Part shown: positions 1 through 7,415 of the stretch, piece by piece
How positions within the stretch are numbered: the stretch's first letter is position 1
Layout: every line of letters begins with the position of its first letter
Assembly (NCBI RefSeq): GCF_004053875.1
Contig: NZ_SBIP01000001.1
Location: 806,001 to 870,000, forward strand
DNA from: Neorhizobium lilium
GTDB taxonomy: Bacteria; Pseudomonadota; Alphaproteobacteria; Rhizobiales; Rhizobiaceae
Direction of reading: 5' to 3'
Length of the DNA: 64,000 nt
Notes under the pieces: model-generated
What the model was told of the DNA's origin: nothing
The model's input: only the letters and a program-made list of their open reading frames with translations
Database searches by the model: none
Program-made: the position numbers and the translations under genes

Positions 1-210
1 GACGAAATGTACGATTTACCTAAGCCCTATCGGGCTTTTCTCGACAGGATCGTTCTGGGTGTCGTTGGCGAGGAATCTGCTTTGAGGAAGGTTGGCGATT
101 CACCGCTCGACAAGTTCTCTGACGACAAGCACGAAGTCCAACTCGAAATACTGGATGATGTGGTGGTGGTCATGCCCGGCTTGGAATTTTCATGTAAGGT
201 CCGCCCGTAG
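1..210 (+). CDS. 3' part of an unrecognised gene
   Basis: The frame is open from the left edge and ends in TAG at 208-210. The first in-frame ATG is at 7, so this may be a 67-residue protein or the end of a longer one. The product is mixed in charge with a hydrophobic patch (DDVVVVMPGL) near the end. I do not recognise a family. No ribosome binding site can be judged because the window starts six bases upstream. Confidence 0.3.
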   Translation, partial: DEMYDLPKPYRAFLDRIVLGVVGEESALRKVGDSPLDKFSDDKHEVQLEILDDVVVVMPGLEFSCKVRP

Positions 211-273
211 ATAATGCTTCACCAGCAAGGCAGGTGGCGACGTGTCGAAACTGCCTTTGGAAAAAACAGTTAC

Positions 274-900
274 TTATGTTGTTTCTGCAGCAATACGACT
301 TTGCGCACCGACGCCTGCCATCCTCAATGACTCCTGAACGCGTTCCAGCGCCATCTCGACCGCACCGTCCAAGCCCATGAGCGAGAAACTGCCGCTAAGA
401 TCGAACGTACAGTGGCCATGGACCGTAGCTATTAACGAGCGCGCCAGCCGCGGCGCCATGTCTGTCTTCTCCGGAGGTAATGCATTCGCCACTTCCTGCA
501 CGACAGCCTCTGTTAGCTTGCCGCGCTGTATATACTGCTCGTCCGGCATGACGAAGTCATCGGGAACGTGATGCTCATAGATCGCTCGCCACAGATTCCG
601 GTTTCTCCGGGCAAAGGAAAAATAGTTTTCCACCAGACACTGGATTCTGTCTCCTTTGCAATCTGATAGCGCATTTCGGACCTCATACGCCCATTGCTCG
701 AACGTCCGCGTGTTCACGGCCGATAAGAAGTGATCATAGGAACCGAAAACATTGTAGAGAGTGCCTATCGAATAGCCGATCCGCTTGGCGACCTCACGCG
801 CCGAAAATCGCGTAAGGCCGACTTCCGCCATATGTTTGTGCCCTTCGGAAATCAGCATCTGCGCGATTTCCGACCGTGTGTGATCAGAACGTCTTCCCAT
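274..900 (-). CDS. TetR/AcrR-family transcriptional regulator
   Basis: This is a 208-residue repressor-type regulator. The N-terminal TetR DNA-binding domain is clear: the helix-turn-helix lies around residues 30-60, with FSAREVAKRIGYSIGTLYN followed by a typical third helix (FGSYDHFLSAV). The C-terminal half is a helical ligand-binding and dimerisation domain with the look of the WHG-type TetR C-terminus. An upstream in-frame TTG exists, but ATG at 900 directly precedes the basic GRRSDHTR stretch usual for TetR N-termini, so I start there. The DUF2269 gene upstream is on the same strand and may be a target. The ligand is unknown. Confidence 0.85.
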   Translation of the reverse strand: MGRRSDHTRSEIAQMLISEGHKHMAEVGLTRFSAREVAKRIGYSIGTLYNVFGSYDHFLSAVNTRTFEQWAYEVRNALSDCKGDRIQCLVENYFSFARRNRNLWRAIYEHHVPDDFVMPDEQYIQRGKLTEAVVQEVANALPPEKTDMAPRLARSLIATVHGHCTFDLSGSFSLMGLDGAVEMALERVQESLRMAGVGAQSRIAAETT

Positions 901-1021
901 GAGGAATTTATAACACAAAATAGAGGCGACGACAATTGAACGCCGTTCAAAAATATGTTAACCGAGTTTGCTGTGAAGTCAGCCGAAACAACATCGCCGG
1001 GCTCTTTCGGATCAGCCCACT

Positions 1022-1435
1022 TTATCTCTTGGGTCCCAAAAACCAGATGCGGTAGAGCCGGTGATAGGCCGGGGGCAAGGCGGTTCCCGCACAGGCGGCC
1101 TCCAGTGCGATGTCGCGCATGCGCACCTGGATCCAGACAACGGGCAGCCAGAAGGCTCCGGCGACTCCGTACAGCAGCAGCGCCACCCCCAACCAACCTT
1201 CCGAAAGCGGAACGCCCATCAGATCCGCCAGAAGGTAGCCTGTAATTGGCTGAATAACCACCGCGCTGGCGGTAAAGAGCGTATCCGCCACAACCACTAC
1301 CCCTGCGGTCCTCGCTACAAATCCGGCGTCTCCGGAGCGGTGCGCCATAAGCATGAAGAACGCGATCCCAGTTCCTGTCCCTAGAAGAACGATTGCGCCA
1401 AGAACGTGCAGATATTTAAGGAGAAGATAGTCCAA
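1022..1435 (-). CDS. DUF2269-type integral membrane protein, shortened at the C-terminus
   Basis: This 137-residue membrane protein begins with the family-typical DYLLLKYLHVLGAIVLLG. Three to four hydrophobic segments are visible (around residues 8-30, 40-65 and 80-100). No ATG is available, and a TTG at 1435 gives the expected N-terminus. Members I know end in a further membrane helix after the YR-W-F motif. Here the frame ends after WFLGPKR, so the last helix seems lost. The biochemical role of DUF2269 is not known. It lies just upstream of the TetR gene on the same strand. Confidence 0.6.
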   Translation of the reverse strand: MDYLLLKYLHVLGAIVLLGTGTGIAFFMLMAHRSGDAGFVARTAGVVVVADTLFTASAVVIQPITGYLLADLMGVPLSEGWLGVALLLYGVAGAFWLPVVWIQVRMRDIALEAACAGTALPPAYHRLYRIWFLGPKR

Positions 1436-1544
1436 GATAGCCTGCCCGTTTCTTGCCGGATCTCCTGCTTAAACCGGGAGGTCGTGCGATGTAAATCAAA
1501 ACCAGGCAGGGCGGCTGAACGACCGAAGGTCGCGACTGAGTTCA

Positions 1545-1952
1545 TTGTGCTGCTCCCTTTACGAACGGTGCAGGTCTAGGATACCGAGGCCGGGGCGCAA
1601 TGGAACCCCTGAATGGACCGACGAAACGCACGAGCCTGGTAAGTTCGGCTTTCTAACAACTGCCAGATCATCTGCGCTGTCTGTTCCGGGTGGCTATGGC
1701 TTTGGAATCGGCAACTTATCGAGTAAGCGTTTTGATCTGATCGAAGAGACATTGAAGAAGACATCATACCTCATGGGCAGCAGCTTTACGGTGGCGGACG
1801 CGTACCTGTTCACCGTGCTTGGATGGATGCCGGGATTCGCCATTGATCTCGGCCCCTGTCCGAGCATATCGGACTACATCCAGCGGATTGAGGGGCGCGC
1901 GTCCGTGGCCGCCGCTCGCGTTCGAGAGGCCGAAATCCCGACCGTGACTTGA
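1545..1952 (+). pseudogene. Remnant of a glutathione S-transferase (C-terminal domain only)
   Basis: From about 1720 the frame encodes a recognisable GST C-terminal helical domain: RFDLIEETLKKTSYLMGSSF, then FTVADAYLFTVLGWM and a terminal helix. The N-terminal thioredoxin-like domain with the glutathione site is missing. The first 55 or so codons of the frame do not resemble GST, so this is a gene fragment. It lies between the truncated DUF2269 gene and the HxlR gene, in a stretch that appears rearranged. Confidence 0.6.
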
Positions 1953-2167
1953 GAGGGTCCTGGGCGCGAAACTCCTAAATTTGCTATCCCGCAAAAATCC
2001 GCTCGGATAGGCACGTCGGTATCGTACATACGGCGCAACTCCTTCTGTTGCCGCTCGGGGGCGTCGCGCGCGGCTTGGTCCGGGGACGGCGGACGTTCTT
2101 CGATTTCGGCGAGATAGTCCCTCGCGCGCTTATCCTCTTCGGCGATCAGTTCGAGTTCCTGCAGCAT
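1874..2167 (-). CDS. Small ORF of unknown function
   Basis: A 97-residue frame starts at ATG 2167, overlaps the 3' end of the HxlR gene (stop at 2130) and runs antisense over the end of the GST remnant. The first 60 residues are charged and helical in character (LQELELIAEEDKRARDYLAE). The remainder looks random. It could be a real small gene translationally coupled to the regulator, or chance. No family is recognised. Confidence 0.25.
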   Translation of the reverse strand: MLQELELIAEEDKRARDYLAEIEERPPSPDQAARDAPERQQKELRRMYDTDVPIRADFCGIANLGVSRPGPSQVTVGISASRTRAAATDARPSIRWM

Positions 2168-2639
2168 GTTTCCTTTGCCGTGTCGGCCCCTGGTCAGTAG
2201 TTTTCTTCACTTGGGTTTCGGTCCAGTCCAGAGGTCGCCCGTCCTGCGCACGCAGCTCCAGGTGGGCGACGGGAATGCCGGTTTCGGTGTCCACCAGCGA
2301 GGATTTTGGTTCGTCCGGGCGATAGAGATGATCTTCGCCCCATTGACGCAGCGCGACGATGACGAGGAAAAGACCACGCCCTTTCTCCGTTAGGACATAT
2401 TCCCGGTACGCGCTGCCATCGGAAGCGGGCGCCATCTCCAAAATGCCGCGTTCGGTTAGGTCTCGGAGCCGCGCCGCCAGCATCCCCTTGGCGATGCCGA
2501 GCCCCGCCTGAAACTCGCTGAAGCGCCTCACTCCGTCGAAGGCATCGCGGATAATCAGCAGCGACCACCAGTCGCCAATGACATCAAGCACGCGCGCTAC
2601 CGGACACCCAGCATCCCACAGGCTGACGCGCTTGACCAT
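2130..2639 (-). CDS. HxlR-family winged-helix transcriptional regulator
   Basis: This is a 169-residue regulator. It has the HxlR signature near the N-terminus: a conserved cysteine (DAGCPVARVLDVIGDWWSLL), then the winged helix (RRFSEFQAGLGIAKGMLAARL) and wing (LTERGILEM). Proteins of this group often sense electrophiles or oxidants through the cysteine. The gene is divergent from the MFS exporter that starts 108 bases away, which fits local control of that exporter. The last 40 residues are highly charged and may be a degraded tail, since the frame runs into the next small ORF. Confidence 0.85.
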   Translation of the reverse strand: MVKRVSLWDAGCPVARVLDVIGDWWSLLIIRDAFDGVRRFSEFQAGLGIAKGMLAARLRDLTERGILEMAPASDGSAYREYVLTEKGRGLFLVIVALRQWGEDHLYRPDEPKSSLVDTETGIPVAHLELRAQDGRPLDWTETQVKKTTDQGPTRQRKHAAGTRTDRRRG

Positions 2640-2747
2640 GATCTTCGATCTCCGTCTTTCGGTTCTGGTTCTAAAATAGAACTAGAATTATCTCCGTGCA
2701 AGTGGTCTTAACATAAAACTAGATTAAGTTTCACAAGCGGGATCGCC

Positions 2748-4001
2748 ATGCAGCACGGAGACGAAAGCAGGACGCGCCACGAAACAGGCAAGGGGCTATC
2801 GAGGATCACGACGCTGATCTTCGCCGTTGCTGCGGGGCTTAGCGTCGCAAATGTCTACTACGCCCAGCCATTGCTCGATTCGATAGCACGGGATTTCGGG
2901 ATATCTCCGTCCGCGATTGGTCTCGTCGTGACGCTGACGCAGGTTGGCTACGCACTCGGGCTGATTTTCATTGTCCCGCTTGGCGATATGGTTGACCGCC
3001 GCCGCTTGATTGTGGGCCAAGGAGTCTTGTCGGTCATTGCTTTAGTCGCTGTCGCGACGGCGAAAACCGAGGCGATCCTTTTTGCCAATCTGGCTGCAAT
3101 GGGCCTGCTTGCTGTCGTAGTACAAATCCTGGTGGCGTTCGCCGCGACGCTGGCAACCCCTGCCGAGCGGGGCAAGGCAGTCGGCATGGTGACGAGCGGC
3201 GTGGTGATCGGCATCCTTGCCGCCCGGTTTATCGCTGGATTGCTGGCCGATCTCGGTGGCTGGCGCGCGGTCTACCTGACCTCGGCCATTTTGACGGCGG
3301 CAATGGTCGGCCTGCTGATCCGTGTCCTGCCGCGCCAGCTTCCGCCGGGCAGTACTGACAGCTACGCCGCCACGCTGCGCTCCATCCCCATTCTGTTTCT
3401 GCGCGACCGGATATTGTTGGTTCGCGGCCTTCTGGCCCTTTTGATCTTCGCGACATTCAGCACGTTCTGGACGGCCCTGGTCCTGCCGCTCAGCACTCCG
3501 CCGTTCTCCTATTCCCATACTCAGATCGGCTTGTTCGGCCTCGTCGGCATGGCAGGGGCGATTGCAGCAACGGGGGCGGGCCGGCTCGCGGATCGCGGTC
3601 TCGGGCAATGGACCACAGGAGTGTCGCTCACGCTGTTACTGGCGTCATGGGCGCTGATCGTGATGCTGCCGACATCGTTGCTCCTTCTCCTTGTCGGCGT
3701 CGTTCTGCTTGATCTGGCCGTACAGGCCGTTCATGTCACCAATCAGAGCATCATATTTGACCGCCATCCCGAAGCGAGTAGCCGTCTCGTCGGGGGCTAT
3801 ATGGTGTTCTACTCCATTGGTAGCGCCATCGGAGCCATCTCATCGACTATCGCCTATGCGCAAGCGGAATGGTCCGGGGTGTCGATACTCGGGGCGGGTT
3901 TCAGCGCCGTCGCCTTGGTGGTTTGGGGAACCACGCTTCGTTTATCGATCAGCCGAGAGAACGCGGCCAGTCCAAAAAATGACGTGGGGCAGATCGTATG
4001 A
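2748..4001 (+). CDS. MFS efflux transporter
   Basis: This is a 417-residue, 12-helix major facilitator transporter of the inner membrane. The N-terminal half shows NVYYAQPLLDSIARDFG and the loop 2-3 motif GDMVDRRRLIVG (motif A: G-x-x-x-D-R-R). A central cytoplasmic loop follows around residues 195-215, and the C-terminal half has the weaker repeat GRLADRG. The sequence type resembles drug or sugar efflux pumps of the YnfM/AraJ kind. It is transcribed away from the HxlR regulator, its likely controller. The substrate is unknown. The ATG at 2748 leaves a soluble leader of about 20 residues. Confidence 0.9.
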   Translation: MQHGDESRTRHETGKGLSRITTLIFAVAAGLSVANVYYAQPLLDSIARDFGISPSAIGLVVTLTQVGYALGLIFIVPLGDMVDRRRLIVGQGVLSVIALVAVATAKTEAILFANLAAMGLLAVVVQILVAFAATLATPAERGKAVGMVTSGVVIGILAARFIAGLLADLGGWRAVYLTSAILTAAMVGLLIRVLPRQLPPGSTDSYAATLRSIPILFLRDRILLVRGLLALLIFATFSTFWTALVLPLSTPPFSYSHTQIGLFGLVGMAGAIAATGAGRLADRGLGQWTTGVSLTLLLASWALIVMLPTSLLLLLVGVVLLDLAVQAVHVTNQSIIFDRHPEASSRLVGGYMVFYSIGSAIGAISSTIAYAQAEWSGVSILGAGFSAVALVVWGTTLRLSISRENAASPKNDVGQIV

Positions 4002-4120
4002 GGTGATAGTTGAAAGGCATTTGCCACCAATATCCGCCGTTCAGAGATGTTGCTAATCGCAGATGATGCCAATGGATAGTCCGTGTCCATTACAGGGTAG
4101 AGTTCTGGGTGGGAGAGCTA

Positions 4121-4149
4121 ACCATCGATAACCACCGTATATCGATGGT
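4121..4149. repeat. Perfect 10-bp inverted repeat upstream of the recombinase
   Basis: ACCATCGATA at 4121-4130 and TATCGATGGT at 4140-4149 are exact inverted repeats with a nine-base spacer. They lie about 85 bases upstream of the start of the decayed tyrosine recombinase. The symmetry suits a protein-binding site, such as an operator or recombinase arm site, better than an RNA terminator, since no T-run follows. Confidence 0.5.
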
Positions 4150-4232
4150 AGTTGATCTGGAGTCGCAAATCAGAAAGAATCGGGGGAAATCACGGTCTTG
4201 TAGGCCGACAGATCCGTCCCTTTGGAGCCTCC

Positions 4233-5262
4233 ATGGCCAAACCCAAGACATCACTGACCGCCGTGGAGCGCCGCGCTGAAGAACTCGACACCATCGCCGC
4301 CGTCTTGCCGATCGAGCGCCGCGACGAGCTCGCGGAACTGCTCACAGATCACGACGTCGAGACGTTGCGCCACCTGGTCAACCAGGGCATGGGCGACAAC
4401 ACGCTGCGGGCCCTGACGTCCGATCTGACCTACCTCGAAGCCTGGGGACTGGCCGCCACCGGCAAATCGCTGCCCTGGCCGGCACCCGAAGCGTTGCTGC
4501 TGAAATTCGTCCCGCATCATCTGTGGGATCCGGAACTGGTCGACCCTGACTAAATGGCGCGGCCTTGATGGTCCCTTCGCCTCCCCTGCCCTGAAATCGG
4601 CCATCCGCCTTTCGGTTCGCGCCGTCCCTCGGACGCGGGGTCGCAATAGCGCCAAGGCGGTCACCGGTGATGTGCTGTCCAAACTGCTGGCGACCTGCGC
4701 CACCGACAGTTTGCGTGACCTGCGTGACCGGGCGATCCTGATGGTCGCCTTTGCCTCTGGCGGCTGCCGGCGCAGCGAGATCGCCGGGCTGCGCCGCGAG
4801 CAGCTGACCGTCGAGCCGCCGATCGAGGTGCCAGACGGCCCTCCCCTCCCCTCTCTCGCCATCCATCTCGGCCGCACCAAAACCACCTCCGGCGAACAGG
4901 ACGATGTCGTCTATCTGACCGGCCGGCCGGTGGTGGCGCTCAATGCCTGGATGACGGCGGCCAAGATCGACAAGGGCAGCGTGTTCCGGGGGATCGGGCG
5001 CTGGGGGACGGTGTCGAAGCGGGCGATCGATCCGCAGTCCATCAATGCGATTCTGAAGCAACGTGCCGAGATGGCCGGGTTGGAGCCTGCGGATTTTTCG
5101 GCGCACGGGCTGCGCTCCGGGTATCTCACCGAAGCTGCCAATCGTGGCATCCCACTCCCTGAAGCCATGGAGCAGTCTCGGCACAGATCGGTGCAGCAGG
5201 CCTCCACTTATTACAACAACGCAGCCGGACGGACAGGACGGGCCGCAAGGCTTATTCAGTAG
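4233..5262 (+). pseudogene. Tyrosine recombinase (site-specific integrase), inactivated by an internal deletion
   Basis: The N-terminal part (ATG 4233 to TAA 4551-4553) carries the SAM-like core-binding domain (GMGDNTLRALTSDLTYLEAW). The catalytic domain continues in another frame from about 4549 to 5262. It keeps the recombinase residues: Arg in CRRSEIAGL, Lys in GRTKTT, HGLR, SRHRS and the nucleophile region TYYNNAAGR. The junction joins LWDPELVDPD directly to KWRGLDGPF. The usual linker between these two parts is missing and the frame is shifted, so the gene should not give a full enzyme. It is followed by repeat site A, which suggests an integrase next to its own recombination site. Confidence 0.85.
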
Positions 5263-5284
5263 TTTTCGCTCACTCTCCCTAACA

Positions 5285-5385
5285 TTCGCGACAAAATTGG
5301 CCTCGCTGAAAACACAGCCGAATTTTTGTCGCAAAAATCAGGTGCAAAAGTCAGACTTGTGCGACTGAGTTTTGCGACAAACTGG
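5285..5385. repeat. Recombination-site-like repeat A after the recombinase gene
   Basis: TTGTCGCAAAA (5326-5336) and TTTTGCGACAA (5370-5380) are perfect 11-bp inverted repeats 33 bases apart. A third half-site, GCGACAAAA, occurs at about 5288. The 52-bp segment 5327-5378 matches site D (10521-10571) at roughly 37 of 52 positions, including AAAATC, AGACTTGT and TTTTGCGAC. It begins about 25 bases after the recombinase stop and includes the last codons of the EamA gene. The layout resembles an attachment site. Confidence 0.6.
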
Positions 5386-6298
5386 ACGGCGTACGCGGCT
5401 TGCTGAAAACAGCAATGGCAGAACAGACGCCGACGAGCTGCATAGCTACCCCAATTGCTTCGGGAAGGGTTGGAAAACGGCCCTCAAAAAGGAAGCCGTA
5501 GGCGAGACCGAAGATCGTTTCAGCTACAATGAGCTGGGCCGCGAGCGCAAGCGGCAGGCGACGGGAAGCGACTACCCAGCACCAGGTTGCAAACCACGAG
5601 CCAGCCAGCCCCATCACCAGCGCCCATACGATAAAGCGAGTGGTCTCCGAAGCGGATGCCGTGTCCGCGAGATCGAACGAAGCTAATGGCAATAGGAAAA
5701 GGCTTCCGATCGCCGCGCCGATTCCTTGTAATCCTGTCCATTGCAGTCCGTCCGGCGCGTCTGCCGATCGCATGACAGCCGCATTCGCCAGACCATAGGC
5801 GATCCAGATCGCGAGTGCAGCCAAGCTGACGAGAATACCGAGTAAAATCGACTCTGTATCCGCAACGTCGGCGGCGCTGACTGTCGCAGCGTTCACGATC
5901 GCTACTCCCGTCGCGATCAGCGCCAAGGGCAGAGCGAGAACTTTCCAGGGTGCGGAACGGTCCCGGATATTGGCAATGATGGCTAGAAACACCGGCATGG
6001 TGCCGATGATGACAGGCGGCACGGCAGCACCGGCGAGCTGGACGGCGAAAGCAACGCTGATGAAGTACCCGACATATGCGGCCCCGCCGAGGAGCAGTCC
6101 GATCAGGAGCCGCGAGCGAGTAATGCCGATGGGTCGAAACCGTCTATCAGCCATTAGCAGCAGGCAAGCCACGCCGAAGACGCCATAGCGGGCAATCGTC
6201 AAATCCCATGCCGTGAACGGCGCAACGGCGCGCGGGGCGATGAAGGTCAGCCCCCATAGTGCGCAAGTGGTGAGGCCGGCGATGATCCCAAGCAGCAT
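5351..6298 (-). CDS. EamA-family (drug/metabolite transporter) permease
   Basis: This 315-residue inner-membrane protein has ten predicted helices in two EamA repeats (about residues 1-135 and 150-295). It resembles amino-acid or metabolite exporters of this superfamily, for example LLGIIAGLTTCALWGLTFIA at the start. It is divergent from an AsnC/Lrp regulator 85 bases away, a pairing common for amino-acid exporters. Its last codons (SLSQNSVAQV) are encoded by repeat A, so the tail may have been rewritten when the module joined the repeat. The substrate is unknown. Confidence 0.85.
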   Translation of the reverse strand: MLLGIIAGLTTCALWGLTFIAPRAVAPFTAWDLTIARYGVFGVACLLLMADRRFRPIGITRSRLLIGLLLGGAAYVGYFISVAFAVQLAGAAVPPVIIGTMPVFLAIIANIRDRSAPWKVLALPLALIATGVAIVNAATVSAADVADTESILLGILVSLAALAIWIAYGLANAAVMRSADAPDGLQWTGLQGIGAAIGSLFLLPLASFDLADTASASETTRFIVWALVMGLAGSWFATWCWVVASRRLPLALAAQLIVAETIFGLAYGFLFEGRFPTLPEAIGVAMQLVGVCSAIAVFSKPRTPSSLSQNSVAQV

Positions 6299-6383
6299 GA
6301 TTTTCTCCTGTTGGAGCCATCATGCAATGCGATCCGCGCAATTTATATGGAATAGCAAGGGCTGCGCCTGTAGATTACCTGTT

Positions 6384-6863
6384 ATGTCAAAGGCAAACAC
6401 ACCTCAGAACCTTCAAATTGCAAAATCGACGTTGGACGCCAAAGACGCACAAATTCTTGCCGCACTCGATTCCGATGCTCGCTTGTCGATGAGCGAGCTT
6501 GCCCGCCTTGTCGGCATGTCCGCACCGAGCGTGTCGGAACGTGTTCGCCGGCTTGAGGCCACTGGAGTCATCAGGAGCTTTACCGTCGATGTGGACACGC
6601 GTGCCATTGGCTACCAGATCAGGGCGATGGTGCGAATCCGGCCGTTGCCCGGCAAACTCCACCTCGTCGAACGGCTCATTCAGGAGCGCCCGGAATTTGT
6701 CGAATGCGACAAGATCACCGGCGACGATCCATTCCTTGCCCGCCTCGTGGTCCATACGATCGAGCAGATGGACGATGTTCTTGAAGCGCTCTCCGAGCAC
6801 GCCGTCACCAGTACCGCCGTTATCAAGGGAACGTCAGTCAAACAACGTTTGCCGCCTCTGTAA
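6384..6863 (+). CDS. Lrp/AsnC-family transcriptional regulator
   Basis: This is a 159-residue regulator. The N-terminal helix-turn-helix spans about residues 18-65 (LDAKDAQILAALDSDARLSM, then MSAPSVSERVRRLEATGVI). The C-terminal RAM/AsnC ligand-binding domain follows (VRIRPLPGKLHLVERLIQ, CDKITGDDPFLARLVV). An upstream in-frame ATG would add 57 non-conserved residues that overlap the EamA gene. ATG 6384 gives the standard family length. It is divergent from the EamA exporter, its probable target, probably in response to an amino acid. The stop codon abuts repeat E directly. Confidence 0.9.
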   Translation: MSKANTPQNLQIAKSTLDAKDAQILAALDSDARLSMSELARLVGMSAPSVSERVRRLEATGVIRSFTVDVDTRAIGYQIRAMVRIRPLPGKLHLVERLIQERPEFVECDKITGDDPFLARLVVHTIEQMDDVLEALSEHAVTSTAVIKGTSVKQRLPPL

Positions 6864-6891
6864 CAAAAATCAGGCAGACTGTCCAAAAACT
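6864..6891 (+). repeat. 28-bp repeat E, boundary between the Lrp and GNAT genes
   Basis: The segment starts CAAAAATCAGG, a string shared with site A, and ends GTCCAAAAACT. It occurs again in inverted orientation at 9075-9102 with 24 of 28 bases identical. It fills exactly the gap between the Lrp stop codon (6861-6863) and the GNAT stop codon (6892-6894). Confidence 0.55.
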
Positions 6892-7413
6892 CTACGGTGT
6901 AAGGCTGTAGAGATTCGTGGGCGCGCCATGAAGCATGACCTCCCTTTCGAAGCTGAAGCCGGATTTTTCCAGAACTTTCCGGGATGCGGGATTTGCCGAT
7001 CGTACAAGCCCAATAATTCGACGGGCTCCAAGATCTTTGAAAGCGAAGGATACGCTCTCTCGTACCAGTTCTGTTGCATAGCCGTTCCCCCAACTTTGTG
7101 GGTCGAGATGGTAGGACAGATTGAGGCCATCAAACTCTTTCGACACGGTAACCCCGCCAAATCCAATCAGGTTTCCATTGGCTATAACTGCCCATCGCCC
7201 AAAGCCGTGGTCCTTCCAATGTGCCCTGTCCCTCGCCAACCTCGCAGCACATTCTTCTGGGCTGTCCGGCCGAGGAACAGGGCGGTGAGCGACCAGTTCG
7301 GGTTTTGCGAACAGCTCCGTCAAAAAGGGAAGGTCATCCGCCTTTGGGAGACGCAGCAATAGGCGGTCGGCGCGTCGGGTTTCTGCGACTGGTACCTGGT
7401 GGTGATCGATCAT
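6892..7413 (-). CDS. GNAT-family N-acetyltransferase (RimJ/RimL type)
   Basis: This 173-residue protein shows the GNAT fold signature: ADRLLLRLPKADDLPFLTEL at the start, FGRWAVIANGNLIGFGGV in the central strands, and the acetyl-CoA loop region SWGNGYATELVRESVSFAF around residues 115-130. The end NPASRKVLEKSGF is typical of the RimJ/RimL group. The substrate could be a protein N-terminus or a small amine. ATG 7413 is chosen; a TTG three codons earlier is the only alternative. The IS1182-family element begins immediately upstream, so its native promoter is probably displaced. Confidence 0.85.
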   Translation of the reverse strand: MIDHHQVPVAETRRADRLLLRLPKADDLPFLTELFAKPELVAHRPVPRPDSPEECAARLARDRAHWKDHGFGRWAVIANGNLIGFGGVTVSKEFDGLNLSYHLDPQSWGNGYATELVRESVSFAFKDLGARRIIGLVRSANPASRKVLEKSGFSFEREVMLHGAPTNLYSLTP

Positions 7414-7415
7414 CT

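Noticed and set aside
3042..3608. Minus-strand frame of 188 codons opposite the MFS gene
   Set aside because: Composition is dominated by Gln, Arg and Ala with no conserved pattern; the plus-strand transporter explains the region.
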